A model generated the notes under the pieces. That model saw only the letters and a program-made list of their open reading frames with translations. It was not told the DNA's origin and made no database searches. From Nicoliella lavandulae (GTDB lineage Bacteria > Bacillota > Bacilli > Lactobacillales > Lactobacillaceae), in the NCBI RefSeq assembly GCF_037546185.1, contig NZ_JAWMWH010000001.1, positions 744,001 through 808,000 on the forward strand: 64,000 bases of DNA, read 5' to 3'. How positions within the stretch are numbered: the stretch's first letter is position 1; each line of letters begins with the position of its first letter. Positions 51,518-60,367 of this stretch are shown in pieces. A program made the translations under genes and the position numbers.

Positions 51518-52837
51518 ATGTCAATTATTTCCGATATTTACGCTCGCGAAGTCTTAGACTCACGTGGTAACCCTACTGTTGAAGTAGAATTATATACAGA
51601 AGCCGGCGCATTTGGCCGTGGAATCGTACCTTCAGGTGCATCAACTGGTGAACACGAAGCCGTTGAATTACGTGATGGCGACAAGAACCGTTACATGGGT
51701 AAAGGTGTTACTAAGGCCGTTGACAATGTTAACAACATCATTGCAAAGGAAATCGTTGGTTACGATGTAACTGACCAATTAGCAATTGACGAAGCTATGA
51801 TCAAGCTTGACGGTACTCCTAATAAGGGTAAGTTAGGTGCTAACGCTATTTTAGGTGTTTCATTAGCTGCTGCTCGTGCTGCTGCTGACGAATTAGGTGT
51901 TCCATTATACAACTACTTTGGTGGTTTCAATGCGCACTTACTTCCAACACCTATGATGAACGTTATCAATGGTGGTAAGCATGCTAACAACAAGGTTGAC
52001 TTCCAAGAATTCATGATTATGCCCGTTGGTGCTAAGAGTGTTAAGGAAGCAATCCGGATGGGTTCAGAAACTTTCCACAACTTAAAGAATATCTTAAACG
52101 ACCGTGGTTACTCCACTGCCGTTGGTGATGAAGGTGGATTTGCTCCTGACCTACAAAACAACGAAGAACCATTCGAAATCTTAGTAGAAGCAATTACTAA
52201 GGCTGGTTACAAGCCAGGTAAAGACATTGCAATTGCCTTTGACTGTGCTTCATCAGAATTCTTCGATCCTAAGACTAAGAAGTACAACTTAGTTGGTGAC
52301 GGTAAGTCATACTCAGCTGACGAATTTGTTACTTTACTTGAAGGTCTTGTTGACAAGTACCCAATCGTTTCAATCGAAGATCCATTGGATGAAAACGAAT
52401 GGGAAGACTGGCAAATGGCTACTCGTCGCTTAGGTAAGAAGGTTCAAATCGTTGGTGATGACTTATTCGTTACTAACACTGATTACCTAGCTAAGGGTAT
52501 CAAGATGGGTGTTGCTAACTCAATCTTAATCAAGCTTAACCAAATCGGTACTTTAACTGAAACTGTTCGTGCCGTTGAAATGGCTAAGGAAGCTGGATAC
52601 ACTGCTATCATCTCACACCGTTCTGGTGAAACTGAAGATACTACTATCTCTGACTTAGTTGTTGCATTGAACGCTGGTCAAATTAAGACTGGTTCAATGA
52701 GCCGTGGCGAACGGATCGCTAAGTACAACCAATTAATGAGAATCGAAGACCAATTAGGTAGCGTTTCTGAATACAAGGGTATCCACTCATTCTACAACTT
52801 GAGTGAACAAGCTCGTGAAAACATCATTAACAAATAA
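51518..52837 (+). CDS. eno: Enolase
   Basis: The 439-residue enzyme converts 2-phosphoglycerate to phosphoenolpyruvate and is also a known surface-moonlighting protein in lactobacilli. It has AREVLDSRGNPTVEVE, GASTGEHEAVELRDGD, the catalytic Glu region VGDEGGFAPDL, the metal ligands in AFDCASSEF, SIEDPLDENEWEDW and GDDLFVTN, and SHRSGETEDTTISDL. It starts at ATG 51518 behind AAGGAGAG. Codon bias is very high. It is monocistronic, with a long structured leader. Confidence 0.98.
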   Translation: MSIISDIYAREVLDSRGNPTVEVELYTEAGAFGRGIVPSGASTGEHEAVELRDGDKNRYMGKGVTKAVDNVNNIIAKEIVGYDVTDQLAIDEAMIKLDGTPNKGKLGANAILGVSLAAARAAADELGVPLYNYFGGFNAHLLPTPMMNVINGGKHANNKVDFQEFMIMPVGAKSVKEAIRMGSETFHNLKNILNDRGYSTAVGDEGGFAPDLQNNEEPFEILVEAITKAGYKPGKDIAIAFDCASSEFFDPKTKKYNLVGDGKSYSADEFVTLLEGLVDKYPIVSIEDPLDENEWEDWQMATRRLGKKVQIVGDDLFVTNTDYLAKGIKMGVANSILIKLNQIGTLTETVRAVEMAKEAGYTAIISHRSGETEDTTISDLVVALNAGQIKTGSMSRGERIAKYNQLMRIEDQLGSVSEYKGIHSFYNLSEQARENIINK

Positions 52838-52855
52838 TCTTCTTTAGAAGATTTG

Positions 52856-52890
52856 AAAAAGCACTGGAATTTAATTCTAGTGCTTTTTTT
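52856..52890 (+). terminator. Terminator of eno
   Basis: AAAGCACTGGAAT pairs with ATTCTAGTGCTTT (one mismatch or wobble) over a three-base loop, followed by T. Confidence 0.88.
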
Positions 52891-52920
52891 GTGCTATCAT
52901 GGTGATTGAGGTGAAAAGAG

Positions 52921-54201
52921 ATGAACAATGACTTTAGATTAAAGTCGGTTAATTATCTGTTGAATGGGTTAACCGTTGGGGTGGTTGTTGGGGCATTGGT
53001 AAGTGCCTTTCGTTGGATTATCGAACAACAGCTATCATTTGTGGAACGGCTTTACATATTAGCTCATCAGCATCATTTGCTATTACTATTCATTTTAGGG
53101 GCAAATATCATTATTGGGTTAGTTGTTGCAGTCCTAATTAAGGAGAATCCTAATATTAAGGGCTCTGGGATTCCACAAGTCAAAGGGCAGCTATTGGGTA
53201 AAATTGATTACCCATACTGGTCGGCATTGTGGCGTAAGTTTGTCAGTGGGGTATTATCAATTGGAAGTGGGCTGTTCTTAGGTCGTGAAGGGCCTTCGAT
53301 TCAAATTGGCTCCACTGCAGCACAAGGTATTGCGGCGTTTCGTAACGTTGATGATGAATTGCGCCGGGTCATTATTGCAGCTGGAGCAGCGGCTGGACTA
53401 TCAGCCGCTTTTAATGCGCCCATTGCTAGTTCGATGTTCGTATTAGAAGAAATTTACCATCGATTTCCATTAAAGGTGTGGCCTACGGTGTTAGGGGCAG
53501 CTGCGGTTTCTAACTTTGTATCAACGGTTGCATTTGGTCAACAACCAGCGCTTCATATTGTCTATCAAGATGCCTTTCCGCTTGGTCAATATTGGCATCT
53601 AATTATCCTGGGTTGTTTATTAGGCCTTGGTGGGTTAGTTTATCAACAATCCATTCTATACTCAGGGACATTATTTAAACCGTTTCAAAAGATTCCTAAT
53701 TATCTATGGGTGTTAGTCCCATTAGTATTGATTTTACCAATTGGTTATTTTATGCCAATTACCCTTGGTGGTGGGAACCAACTCATTTTGGCAATTAGCA
53801 AAAACGTGCCATCCATTTCAATATTGGCGTTATATATAGTGGTGCGACTGGTATTTGCCACGTTATCGTATGGATCTGGGGCTCCTGGTGGCTTTTTCCT
53901 TCCTATTTTAGCAATGGGAGCGTTGTTAGGGGCAACATACGGCCAAATAATGGTCCAATTAGGGTTATTGCCGGCACCATTAGTAATTAATTTAATTATT
54001 TTTTCCATGGCGGCTTACTTTGCCTGTATTACTAAGTCCGTGTTTACGGCTGTATTATTAATTACTGAGATGGTGGGGACCGTCACGGAGCTAATGCCAC
54101 TAGCTATTACGGCGTTAATCGCCTATGCGGTGGTCGATTTATTTAATGGCCAACCCATTTATGACCAATTACTCAACAATATTATTAAAAAACGAGGCTA
54201 A
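52921..54201 (+). CDS. ClC family chloride channel/antiporter
   Basis: The 426-residue polytopic protein has the three anion-binding signatures of ClC proteins: GSGIPQVKG near residue 80, GREGPSIQIG near residue 123 (with the gating glutamate of proton-coupled exchangers), and GAPGGFFLPIL near residue 320. No CBS domains follow. The gating glutamate suggests a Cl-/H+ exchanger, possibly used in acid stress, rather than a passive channel; the GSGIP motif argues against the fluoride-specific branch. It starts at ATG 52921 after GAGGTG. It is a single gene between the eno terminator and the secG promoter. Confidence 0.92.
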   Translation: MNNDFRLKSVNYLLNGLTVGVVVGALVSAFRWIIEQQLSFVERLYILAHQHHLLLLFILGANIIIGLVVAVLIKENPNIKGSGIPQVKGQLLGKIDYPYWSALWRKFVSGVLSIGSGLFLGREGPSIQIGSTAAQGIAAFRNVDDELRRVIIAAGAAAGLSAAFNAPIASSMFVLEEIYHRFPLKVWPTVLGAAAVSNFVSTVAFGQQPALHIVYQDAFPLGQYWHLIILGCLLGLGGLVYQQSILYSGTLFKPFQKIPNYLWVLVPLVLILPIGYFMPITLGGGNQLILAISKNVPSISILALYIVVRLVFATLSYGSGAPGGFFLPILAMGALLGATYGQIMVQLGLLPAPLVINLIIFSMAAYFACITKSVFTAVLLITEMVGTVTELMPLAITALIAYAVVDLFNGQPIYDQLLNNIIKKRG

Positions 54202-54231
54202 TTGGCAACCAATTGTGAGATATGTTAAAAT
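54202..54231 (+). promoter_or_regulatory. Promoter of secG
   Basis: TTGGCA (54202-54207) and TAAAAT (54226-54231) are 18 bases apart, just after the ClC gene. Confidence 0.6.
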
Positions 54232-54276
54232 ATTGAGTAGTATATTTGAGCCTTGAAGAAAATAGGAGGCAGTATT

Positions 54277-54513
54277 TTGTATAACTTTTTAATGACGATT
54301 TTATGGATCATTAGTATCTTGATTATCATTGCGGTACTAATGCAACCAGCTAAAACTAACGATGCTATGTCATCACTTACTGGTGGTGCTGATGATTTAT
54401 TCTCAAAGTCAAAGCCTCGTGGATTCGAAGCATTTATGCAACGAGTAACGACAGTACTTGGAATTTTATTCTTTGTCGATGCCTTAGCATTAGTTTGGGT
54501 TTCATCGCACTAA
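54277..54513 (+). CDS. secG: Protein translocase subunit SecG
   Basis: The 78-residue membrane protein has two helices (residues 3-25 and 55-76) separated by the conserved cytoplasmic loop QPAKTNDAMSSLTGGADDLF. It assists SecYE during translocation. I choose TTG 54277 behind AGGAGG rather than TTG 54253, which precedes that site; the resulting length matches other SecG proteins. It lies before rnr, as in most Firmicutes, and has its own promoter and terminator. Confidence 0.94.
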   Translation: MYNFLMTILWIISILIIIAVLMQPAKTNDAMSSLTGGADDLFSKSKPRGFEAFMQRVTTVLGILFFVDALALVWVSSH

Positions 54514-54520
54514 TTATTCA

Positions 54521-54547
54521 AACCTTCTGTTTTAACAGAGGGTTTTT
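54521..54547 (+). terminator. Terminator of secG
   Basis: AACCTTCTGTT pairs with AACAGAGGGTT (one G-U) around a two- to four-base loop, followed by T. Confidence 0.85.
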
Positions 54548-54573
54548 ATTTTTAACGAGTTTAATAGCATACT

Positions 54574-54601
54574 TTGAAAATAAATAATGTTAAAATATAA
54601 A
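54574..54601 (+). promoter_or_regulatory. Promoter of rnr-smpB
   Basis: TTGAAA (54574-54579) and TATAAA (54596-54601) are 16 bases apart. Confidence 0.5.
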
Positions 54602-54665
54602 TTAGGTTAATTAACGACAATAAAATCGATGAAAATCGAAATCTAGAAATAATGAGGAAACAATT

Positions 54666-57047
54666 TTGGAAGATAATAAATTAAAAAATGAAATTGAAGC
54701 GGTCCTTAAGCAACACGCTAAAGATAGCTTTGAAGTCAGCGAACTATCTGATGAACTAGGCTATCATGGCTCGGCTGCATTTAAGTTGATCGTTCAAGAA
54801 TTAGCTCGCTTAGAACGAGAAGAAAAAGCATTAGTCACTGAAGCTGGTAAGTTTACGGTGAATCCAAAGGCAATGAAGCCCCAGGGAACGTTTCACTCCA
54901 ATCCAAAGGGATTCGGCTTCGTAGACTTTGATGAAAATGAATCAGATGCATTTATTGCACCTGATTACACCATGCATGCAATGAATGGTGATACAGTTGA
55001 AATTGAAATTTTGAAGCCAGCAGCAGCTGGCTCAGATCAAGGTCCTCAAGCTAAAGTGACTAAGATTTTAGACCACCATTATGAACAAGTAGTGGGTGAA
55101 TTCATCCAAACTGGTGATGATAATGGTTATTATGGTCAAATTAAGTTAAAGGATAAAAAGCTCCTTAACTATAAATTCTATGTCACTGAAGTAGGGCTAA
55201 AGCCAACCGCGGGTGAAGTGGTGACGGCTGAAATCACTGAATTTCCTAACGATGACCATCCAGAAGCAATGGTCGGAATCGCTAAGCAAGTCATCGGAAG
55301 TGTTGATGATCCTGGAATTGATATTTTACAAATCGTGTATGCCCATGATATTCCAGCTCAATTCCCAGAAGACGTATTACAAGAAGCCGATGCCATTCCT
55401 GATCACGTTTTAGATTCTGAATTAAAGGGTCGTGAAGACGTTACTGATCAAAATCTAGTTACGATTGATGGGGAAGCATCTAAGGATTTAGATGATGCTG
55501 TTACGGCTTGGAAATTACCAAATGGGAATTTCCATCTAGGGGTTCACATTGCTGACGTTAGTCATTACGTTCGGCCAGGAAGCCTATTGGATGAAGAAGC
55601 CTATAAACGGGGGACTTCTGTTTACTTAACCGACCGGGTTATTCCAATGTTGCCACGGCGGTTATCCAATGGAATTTGTTCCTTAAATGAAGGCGTTATT
55701 CGACTTTGTATGAGTTGTGATATGGAAATCACGCCAGCTGGGAACGTAGTTAAATATCGGATTCATCCTAGTTTTATGCGTTCTAAGGCCCGGATGACTT
55801 ATACGGCAGTGAATAAGATCTTGGAATCAAATGATGCTAAGACGAAGGAAGAATACAAAGAATTAGTCCCAATGTTTGAAACCATGGGTGAACTACACAA
55901 GATTTTATACAAGCACCGTAAACAACGGGGTGCCATTGACTTTGATGACCGTGAAGCAGAAATCATTGTTGATGAAAAGGGTCACCCAATCGACATTAAG
56001 CTTCGTGTTCGTGGAACGGCTGAAAAGATGATTGAATCATTCATGTTAGCTGCTAACGAAACGGTTGCTCAACACTACAGTGAAAAACATGCTCCATTTA
56101 TTTACCGGGTGCACGAAACTCCCGATGCTGATCGAGTTAAGAAGTTCTTTGAATTCCTAACTGCTTTTGGAATCAACGTAAAGGGTGATCCAGCTAAGCT
56201 TAAGCCTAAGATGCTACAAAATGTTTTGAAGAAAGTTGCTGGAAAGCCAGAAGAAGCAGTGGTATCAGTAATGATGTTACGGAGCTTAAAACAAGCGCGC
56301 TATGCTGATCAATCACTAGGTCACTTTGGACTAGGGGCTGAGTTCTATACGCACTTTACTTCCCCAATTCGGCGTTATCCAGATACAACGGTCCACCGTT
56401 TAATTCACTACTATGAAAATCATGGAATTAACAAACAATCTAAGGCTAAGTATGCTGACGTCTTAGAAGAAATTGCTGATCATTCATCTAAGTGTGAACG
56501 ACGTGCCATTGATGCCGAACGGGATACTGACTCAATGAAGAAGGCTGAATACATGGCTGATCACATTGGCGAAGAATTTGATGCAACGGTTAGCTCCGTC
56601 TTGAAGTTTGGAATGTTTATTGAATTACCAAACACGGTTGAAGGACTTGTGCACATTAGTCGAATGAAAGATGACTACTATGAATACGTCGAAAAATTCC
56701 TTGCATTAGTGGGTCGTCGCACGAAGCGGACTTATAAGATTGGTCAAAACGTACGCGTAAAGGTTGTAGGTGCTGACCCTGCCCAAAGTACGGTTGATTT
56801 TGATATCGTTAATCCACAAGATACGCCAACCAGTGACTTACTACCAAAGCAAAGTCATGGTCGGGGTGGTAACGGTGGTCGTCGTTCCAACAACCGTCAT
56901 GGTAATGGTAACCACCGCAATAACAACCGCCGTGGTGGTAATGGTGGCAATAATAATCACCGTCGCAACAGTGCTAGTCATAACAACAACAATAACCACC
57001 GTGGTAGTGGTAACGGTCGGTCTAACAATAACCATCGTTCCAACTAA
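54666..57047 (+). CDS. rnr: Ribonuclease R
   Basis: The 793-residue 3'-5' exoribonuclease degrades structured RNA and acts with SmpB and tmRNA in trans-translation. An N-terminal helix-turn-helix region (residues 1-60) is followed by cold-shock domains (GTFHSNPKGFGFVDFD), the RNB catalytic domain with TIDGEASKDLDDAVTAW and HFTSPIRRYPDTTVHRL, and an S1 domain (VSSVLKFGMFIELPNTVEGL). The last 60 residues are a low-complexity Asn/Arg/Gly/His tail. It starts at TTG 54666 after GAGGAAA. smpB follows 24 bases later. Confidence 0.97.
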   Translation: MEDNKLKNEIEAVLKQHAKDSFEVSELSDELGYHGSAAFKLIVQELARLEREEKALVTEAGKFTVNPKAMKPQGTFHSNPKGFGFVDFDENESDAFIAPDYTMHAMNGDTVEIEILKPAAAGSDQGPQAKVTKILDHHYEQVVGEFIQTGDDNGYYGQIKLKDKKLLNYKFYVTEVGLKPTAGEVVTAEITEFPNDDHPEAMVGIAKQVIGSVDDPGIDILQIVYAHDIPAQFPEDVLQEADAIPDHVLDSELKGREDVTDQNLVTIDGEASKDLDDAVTAWKLPNGNFHLGVHIADVSHYVRPGSLLDEEAYKRGTSVYLTDRVIPMLPRRLSNGICSLNEGVIRLCMSCDMEITPAGNVVKYRIHPSFMRSKARMTYTAVNKILESNDAKTKEEYKELVPMFETMGELHKILYKHRKQRGAIDFDDREAEIIVDEKGHPIDIKLRVRGTAEKMIESFMLAANETVAQHYSEKHAPFIYRVHETPDADRVKKFFEFLTAFGINVKGDPAKLKPKMLQNVLKKVAGKPEEAVVSVMMLRSLKQARYADQSLGHFGLGAEFYTHFTSPIRRYPDTTVHRLIHYYENHGINKQSKAKYADVLEEIADHSSKCERRAIDAERDTDSMKKAEYMADHIGEEFDATVSSVLKFGMFIELPNTVEGLVHISRMKDDYYEYVEKFLALVGRRTKRTYKIGQNVRVKVVGADPAQSTVDFDIVNPQDTPTSDLLPKQSHGRGGNGGRRSNNRHGNGNHRNNNRRGGNGGNNNHRRNSASHNNNNNHRGSGNGRSNNNHRSN

Positions 57048-57071
57048 TTTATCAAAAGGTGAGATGATAAT

Positions 57072-57545
57072 ATGGTTAAGAAAAAACATCAACCGAATGC
57101 CGATAACTTAATGGCACAAAACCGGAAGGCCCGTCATGACTATACGATCGAGGGGACCGTTGAGGCTGGGATGGTCTTAACTGGAACTGAAATTAAGTCA
57201 ATCCGTGACCGCCGGGTCAATTTAAAGGATGGATTCGTGCGAATTCGTAACCACGAAGCCTACCTAGAAAACGTGCACATTAGTGAATATGCAGAAGGAA
57301 ATCAGTTTAATCACGATCCATTGCGGAATCGAAAACTACTTTTGCATAAAAAAGAAATTAATCGGTTGGCTGATGCGACCCAGGCAAAGGGAATTACCAT
57401 CGTACCATTAAAGCTATACATTAAGCATGGCTTTGCAAAGGTATTGATTGGCATTGCCAAAGGGAAACATGAATATGATAAGCGTGAAACTTTAAAGAAA
57501 CGAGATCAAAACCGTCAAATTGATCGAGCTTTAAAACACTACTAA
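57072..57545 (+). CDS. smpB: SsrA-binding protein SmpB
   Basis: The 157-residue partner of tmRNA rescues stalled ribosomes. It has QNRKARHDYTIEGTVEAGMV, LTGTEIKSIRDRRVNLKDGF, the HDPLRNRKLLLHKKEI segment and the basic C-terminal tail KGKHEYDKRETLKKRDQNR that mimics mRNA in the decoding centre. ATG 57072 follows AAAGGTGAGATGA. It is co-transcribed with rnr, a standard pair. The tmRNA gene itself is not in this window. Confidence 0.97.
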   Translation: MVKKKHQPNADNLMAQNRKARHDYTIEGTVEAGMVLTGTEIKSIRDRRVNLKDGFVRIRNHEAYLENVHISEYAEGNQFNHDPLRNRKLLLHKKEINRLADATQAKGITIVPLKLYIKHGFAKVLIGIAKGKHEYDKRETLKKRDQNRQIDRALKHY

Positions 57546-57572
57546 AAGCGATTCGTTTAGAGTCGCTTTTTT
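57544..57572 (+). terminator. Terminator of rnr-smpB
   Basis: AAAAGCGATTC pairs with GAGTCGCTTTT (one G-U) around a short loop, followed by T. Confidence 0.88.
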
Positions 57573-57623
57573 CGCGTGACGATGTTGATTTTGATATGAT
57601 AAAATTTAAGCGAGGTGTTGAAC

Positions 57624-58340
57624 ATGAAACCATTTATCCACAACGATTGGTGGGATGTCTTAAAGCCGGAGTTTGAAAAAGCTTATTATCAAAATTTACG
57701 GCGATTTTTAGTTGATGAATATAACCATCATCAAATTCATCCCGACATGAATAATATTTTTGAAGCATTTAATTGGACCCCGTTCAGTAAAGTGAAGGTC
57801 GTGATTTTAGGCCAAGATCCATACCATGAGCCCGGCCAAGCGGTAGGCTTAAGTTTTTCAGTCATGCCTGGCGTGAAGATTCCGCCATCCTTGCGAAATA
57901 TTTATAAGGAATTAAATGATGACCTAGGCATTCAACCAGTGAATCACGGATTCTTAGAAAAATGGGCTAAACAAGGCGTATTATTGTTAAATACGGTCCT
58001 AACCGTCCGCAATGGTGAGGCTTTTTCACATAAGGGGAAGGGTTGGGAACAGTTAACGGATGCCGCAATTGAAAAACTGTCCGCCCGCCCCAAGCCAGTT
58101 GTCTTCATTCTATGGGGCCGCTCAGCCAGAGATAAGGTGAAGTTGATTAATACTAAGACTAATATCGTATTAGAGTCAGCCCATCCAAGTCCATTGTCTG
58201 CTAATCGAGGCTTCTTTGGTTCGCGCCCATTTTCAAAGACCAACGAGGCATTAGAAGCGATGGGTGAGACCCCAATTGACTGGCAACTACCTACTAATGT
58301 GGATGTTCAACAAGCTAAAGCTGATTTAAACGCACAATAA
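57624..58340 (+). CDS. ung: Uracil-DNA glycosylase
   Basis: The 238-residue family 1 enzyme removes uracil from DNA. The catalytic water-activating motif VILGQDPYHEPGQAVGLSFSV and the DNA-intercalating HPSPLSANRGFFGSRPF are complete, with VLLLNTVLTVRNGEAFSH and VFILWGRSA between. ATG 57624 is six bases after GCGAGGTG. It starts a unit with pta 14 bases downstream, the ung-pta arrangement usual in lactobacilli. Confidence 0.97.
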   Translation: MKPFIHNDWWDVLKPEFEKAYYQNLRRFLVDEYNHHQIHPDMNNIFEAFNWTPFSKVKVVILGQDPYHEPGQAVGLSFSVMPGVKIPPSLRNIYKELNDDLGIQPVNHGFLEKWAKQGVLLLNTVLTVRNGEAFSHKGKGWEQLTDAAIEKLSARPKPVVFILWGRSARDKVKLINTKTNIVLESAHPSPLSANRGFFGSRPFSKTNEALEAMGETPIDWQLPTNVDVQQAKADLNAQ

Positions 58341-58354
58341 CGGAGGAATTTAAC

Positions 58355-59332
58355 ATGGATTTATTTGAAAGTTTAAAGCAAAAGGTAAGTCAATCGCCAA
58401 AGACCATTGTCTTTCCTGAAGGAACGGATGAACGAATCATAACGGCAGCTAGTCGGCTAGCTAGCGATGGCATCGTAAAGCCAATCCTATTAGGAAACCC
58501 CTATGATGTTCATCAAGTAGCGGATCAATTAGGACTAACGCTAGATGATGTGGCCATCTTCGATTACCAAAACTTGGCAGAGGATACCCTTGCTGAATAT
58601 GTAGATGCATTGGTGGAACGGCGGAATGGGAAAACTGATGCTGAAACTGCCCAAAAGTGGTTAACTGACCCTAATTACTTCGGGACCATGATGGTCTACA
58701 TGGACAAGGCAGATGGAATGGTATCAGGTGCAGCGCATCCCACTGGTGATACGGTCCGTCCAGCGCTTCAAATCATTAAGACTAAGCCTGGCATTAAACT
58801 AGTAAGTGGTTCCTTTATTATGCTAAAGGGTGACCAACGTTATGTCTTTGCTGACTGTGCCATTAACTTAACCCTTGATGCTGAAGGAATGGCCGATGTA
58901 GCCATTGAAAGTGCAGCAACTGCTAAGCAATTTGGAATTGACCCAAAGATTGCAATGCTTAGTTTTTCAACGAAGGGATCTGCTAAGGGCCCAATGGTCA
59001 AGAAGGTACAAGAAGCCACTGAATTGGTTCATGAAAAGCAACCCGATTTAGTAGTAGATGGTGAATTACAATTTGATGCAGCGTTTGTGCCATCCGTTGG
59101 TGAACAAAAAGCGCCTGGTTCCAAGGTGGCGGGACAAGCTAACGTCTTTGTATTCCCAGAACTACAATCTGGAAACATTGGGTACAAGATTGCCCAACGC
59201 TTTGGTGGATTTGAAGCCTTAGGACCCATCTTACAAGGGTTGAACAAACCCGTATCTGACCTTTCTCGTGGTTGTAACGCTGAAGATGTTTACAAGGTTG
59301 CCATCATCAATGCATTACAAGCAACGGAATAA
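58355..59332 (+). CDS. pta: Phosphate acetyltransferase
   Basis: The 325-residue enzyme interconverts acetyl phosphate and acetyl-CoA. In heterofermentative lactobacilli it links phosphoketolase-derived acetyl phosphate to ethanol formation; in others it yields ATP with acetate kinase. Conserved segments are IVFPEGTDERIITAASRLA, GAAHPTGDTVRPALQI, SMLSFSTKGSAKGPMV-like AMLSFSTKGSAKGPMVKKV and ANVFVFPELQSGNIGYKIAQ. It starts at ATG 58355 after CGGAGGA. It is followed by tsaE after 18 bases. Confidence 0.97.
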   Translation: MDLFESLKQKVSQSPKTIVFPEGTDERIITAASRLASDGIVKPILLGNPYDVHQVADQLGLTLDDVAIFDYQNLAEDTLAEYVDALVERRNGKTDAETAQKWLTDPNYFGTMMVYMDKADGMVSGAAHPTGDTVRPALQIIKTKPGIKLVSGSFIMLKGDQRYVFADCAINLTLDAEGMADVAIESAATAKQFGIDPKIAMLSFSTKGSAKGPMVKKVQEATELVHEKQPDLVVDGELQFDAAFVPSVGEQKAPGSKVAGQANVFVFPELQSGNIGYKIAQRFGGFEALGPILQGLNKPVSDLSRGCNAEDVYKVAIINALQATE

Positions 59333-59350
59333 TTAAAGGGGAGTAATTAT

Positions 59351-59827
59351 TTGAAAGCAATTACGGTTAACACTCCAGAAGCTACCATGGCATTGGGGAA
59401 GGCGCTTGCTCCGTTCTTATCACCGGAGGATCTAATCTTACTAGATGGTGATTTAGGAGCTGGCAAAACCACCTTTACAAAGGGCCTGGCGGCTGGCTTA
59501 GGCATTAAGTGCAACGTTAAGAGTCCAACTTTTACCATTATTCGTGAATATCAGGATGGCCGGTTGCCACTTTATCATATGGATGCTTACCGGCTAGATG
59601 ATGGTAGTGGGGATGAATTGGGCTTAGATGAATATTTCAATGGCGATGGCGTTAACGTGGTCGAATGGTCCAAGTTCGTGGAAGATGAGTTACCTGATAA
59701 TTATCTACGGATTATTTTTAAACGTAATGATGATCAAGGGGATAACTCACGGACGCTAACCTTTGACCCCCATGGCGCCCATTTTCAAAAAATTCTATCA
59801 GAAAGTATTGATTTAGATGACAAATAA
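59351..59827 (+). CDS. tsaE: tRNA t6A biosynthesis ATPase TsaE
   Basis: The 158-residue ATPase supports the TsaB-TsaD complex in t6A synthesis. The P-loop is LLDGDLGAGKTTFTKGLA near residue 33; KSPTFTIIREY, LYHMDAYRL and VNVVEWSKFVEDELP are typical of the family. It starts at TTG 59351 after AAAGGGGAG. The stop overlaps by 11 bases the start of the following GNAT gene. The C-terminal tail after about residue 130 is variable. Confidence 0.95.
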   Translation: MKAITVNTPEATMALGKALAPFLSPEDLILLDGDLGAGKTTFTKGLAAGLGIKCNVKSPTFTIIREYQDGRLPLYHMDAYRLDDGSGDELGLDEYFNGDGVNVVEWSKFVEDELPDNYLRIIFKRNDDQGDNSRTLTFDPHGAHFQKILSESIDLDDK

Positions 59828-60330
59828 CGAAGCTGAAATTTCAATTGATTTAGCGGCACCCTGAAGATGGGGCTGCCATTTTAAAGCTAACGAAGCAACT
59901 AGTGACTGAATCAGATACTTTTACGATTGATCCAGAATTAGCGGAGTTAACGGTGGCTGAAGAGCAACGCCAAATTATGTTAATTAACCAAACCCGAAGT
60001 AACGTTATGTTAGTAGCTCACTATGGCGATGAAGTGATTGGATTGGTGACCGTCCAACAACTAGCTGATTCCGACTATGGTGAACTTGGCGTAGCAGTTT
60101 TAAAACAATTTTGGAATCATGGGATTGGAACGGCATTAGTTGATGAAGCCATTAATTGGGGCGTTTCGTATAGTAATTTGAACTGTCTTGTTTTAACGGT
60201 CGAAAAACGGAACGCAGCTGCGATTCATATCTATCATCAATTAGGATTTTTGGATCACCCCAAACAACGAATTATCGATGTTACCGGTAGTGGCCGCTCT
60301 ACCATTGAAATGATTTATGCAATTGATTAA
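59817..60330 (+). CDS. GNAT family N-acetyltransferase interrupted by a +1 frameshift at CCC-TGA
   Basis: The GNAT domain is complete only if two frames are joined. ATG 59817 opens MTNNEAEISIDLAAP and stops at TGA 59862-59864; skipping one base gives EDGAAILKLTKQLVTESD and continues to 60330, about 170 residues. The joined AAP-ED motif is typical of the first GNAT strand-helix turn. The acetyl-CoA loop is LKQFWNHGIGTALVDEA, followed by LTVEKRNAAAIHIYHQLGF. The upstream piece overlaps tsaE as a normal downstream gene would. GTG 59902 could start a truncated protein. It may be a pseudogene, a sequence error or a +1 recoding event. The substrate is unknown. Confidence 0.8.
59859..59864 (+). other. 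Shifty stop CCC TGA in the GNAT gene
   Basis: CCC (59859-59861) is directly followed by TGA (59862-59864). A tRNA-Pro on CCC can re-pair with CCT after a +1 slip, and the next codons GAA GAT restore the GNAT frame. Unlike prfB there is no Shine-Dalgarno-like stimulator upstream. Confidence 0.6.
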
Positions 60331-60365
60331 AAAAGTCTCGACCGTTAGCCGGCGAGACTTTTTTT
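60329..60365. terminator. Bidirectional terminator between the GNAT and exonuclease genes
   Basis: AAAAAAGTCTCG pairs with CGAGACTTTTTT, with an inner CCG/CGG pairing, and has A and T flanks. Confidence 0.9.
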
Positions 60366-60367
60366 GA

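Noticed and set aside
56868..57047. Possible CRISPR-like or tandem repeat array
   Set aside because: The AAC/CGT-rich repeats are irregular, have no constant repeat plus spacer pattern and lie in frame within rnr.
56770..57111. Open frames on both strands over the rnr tail
   Set aside because: They are composed of Val/Ile/Thr repeats that are the out-of-frame reading of the Asn/Arg/Gly tail, a low-complexity by-product.
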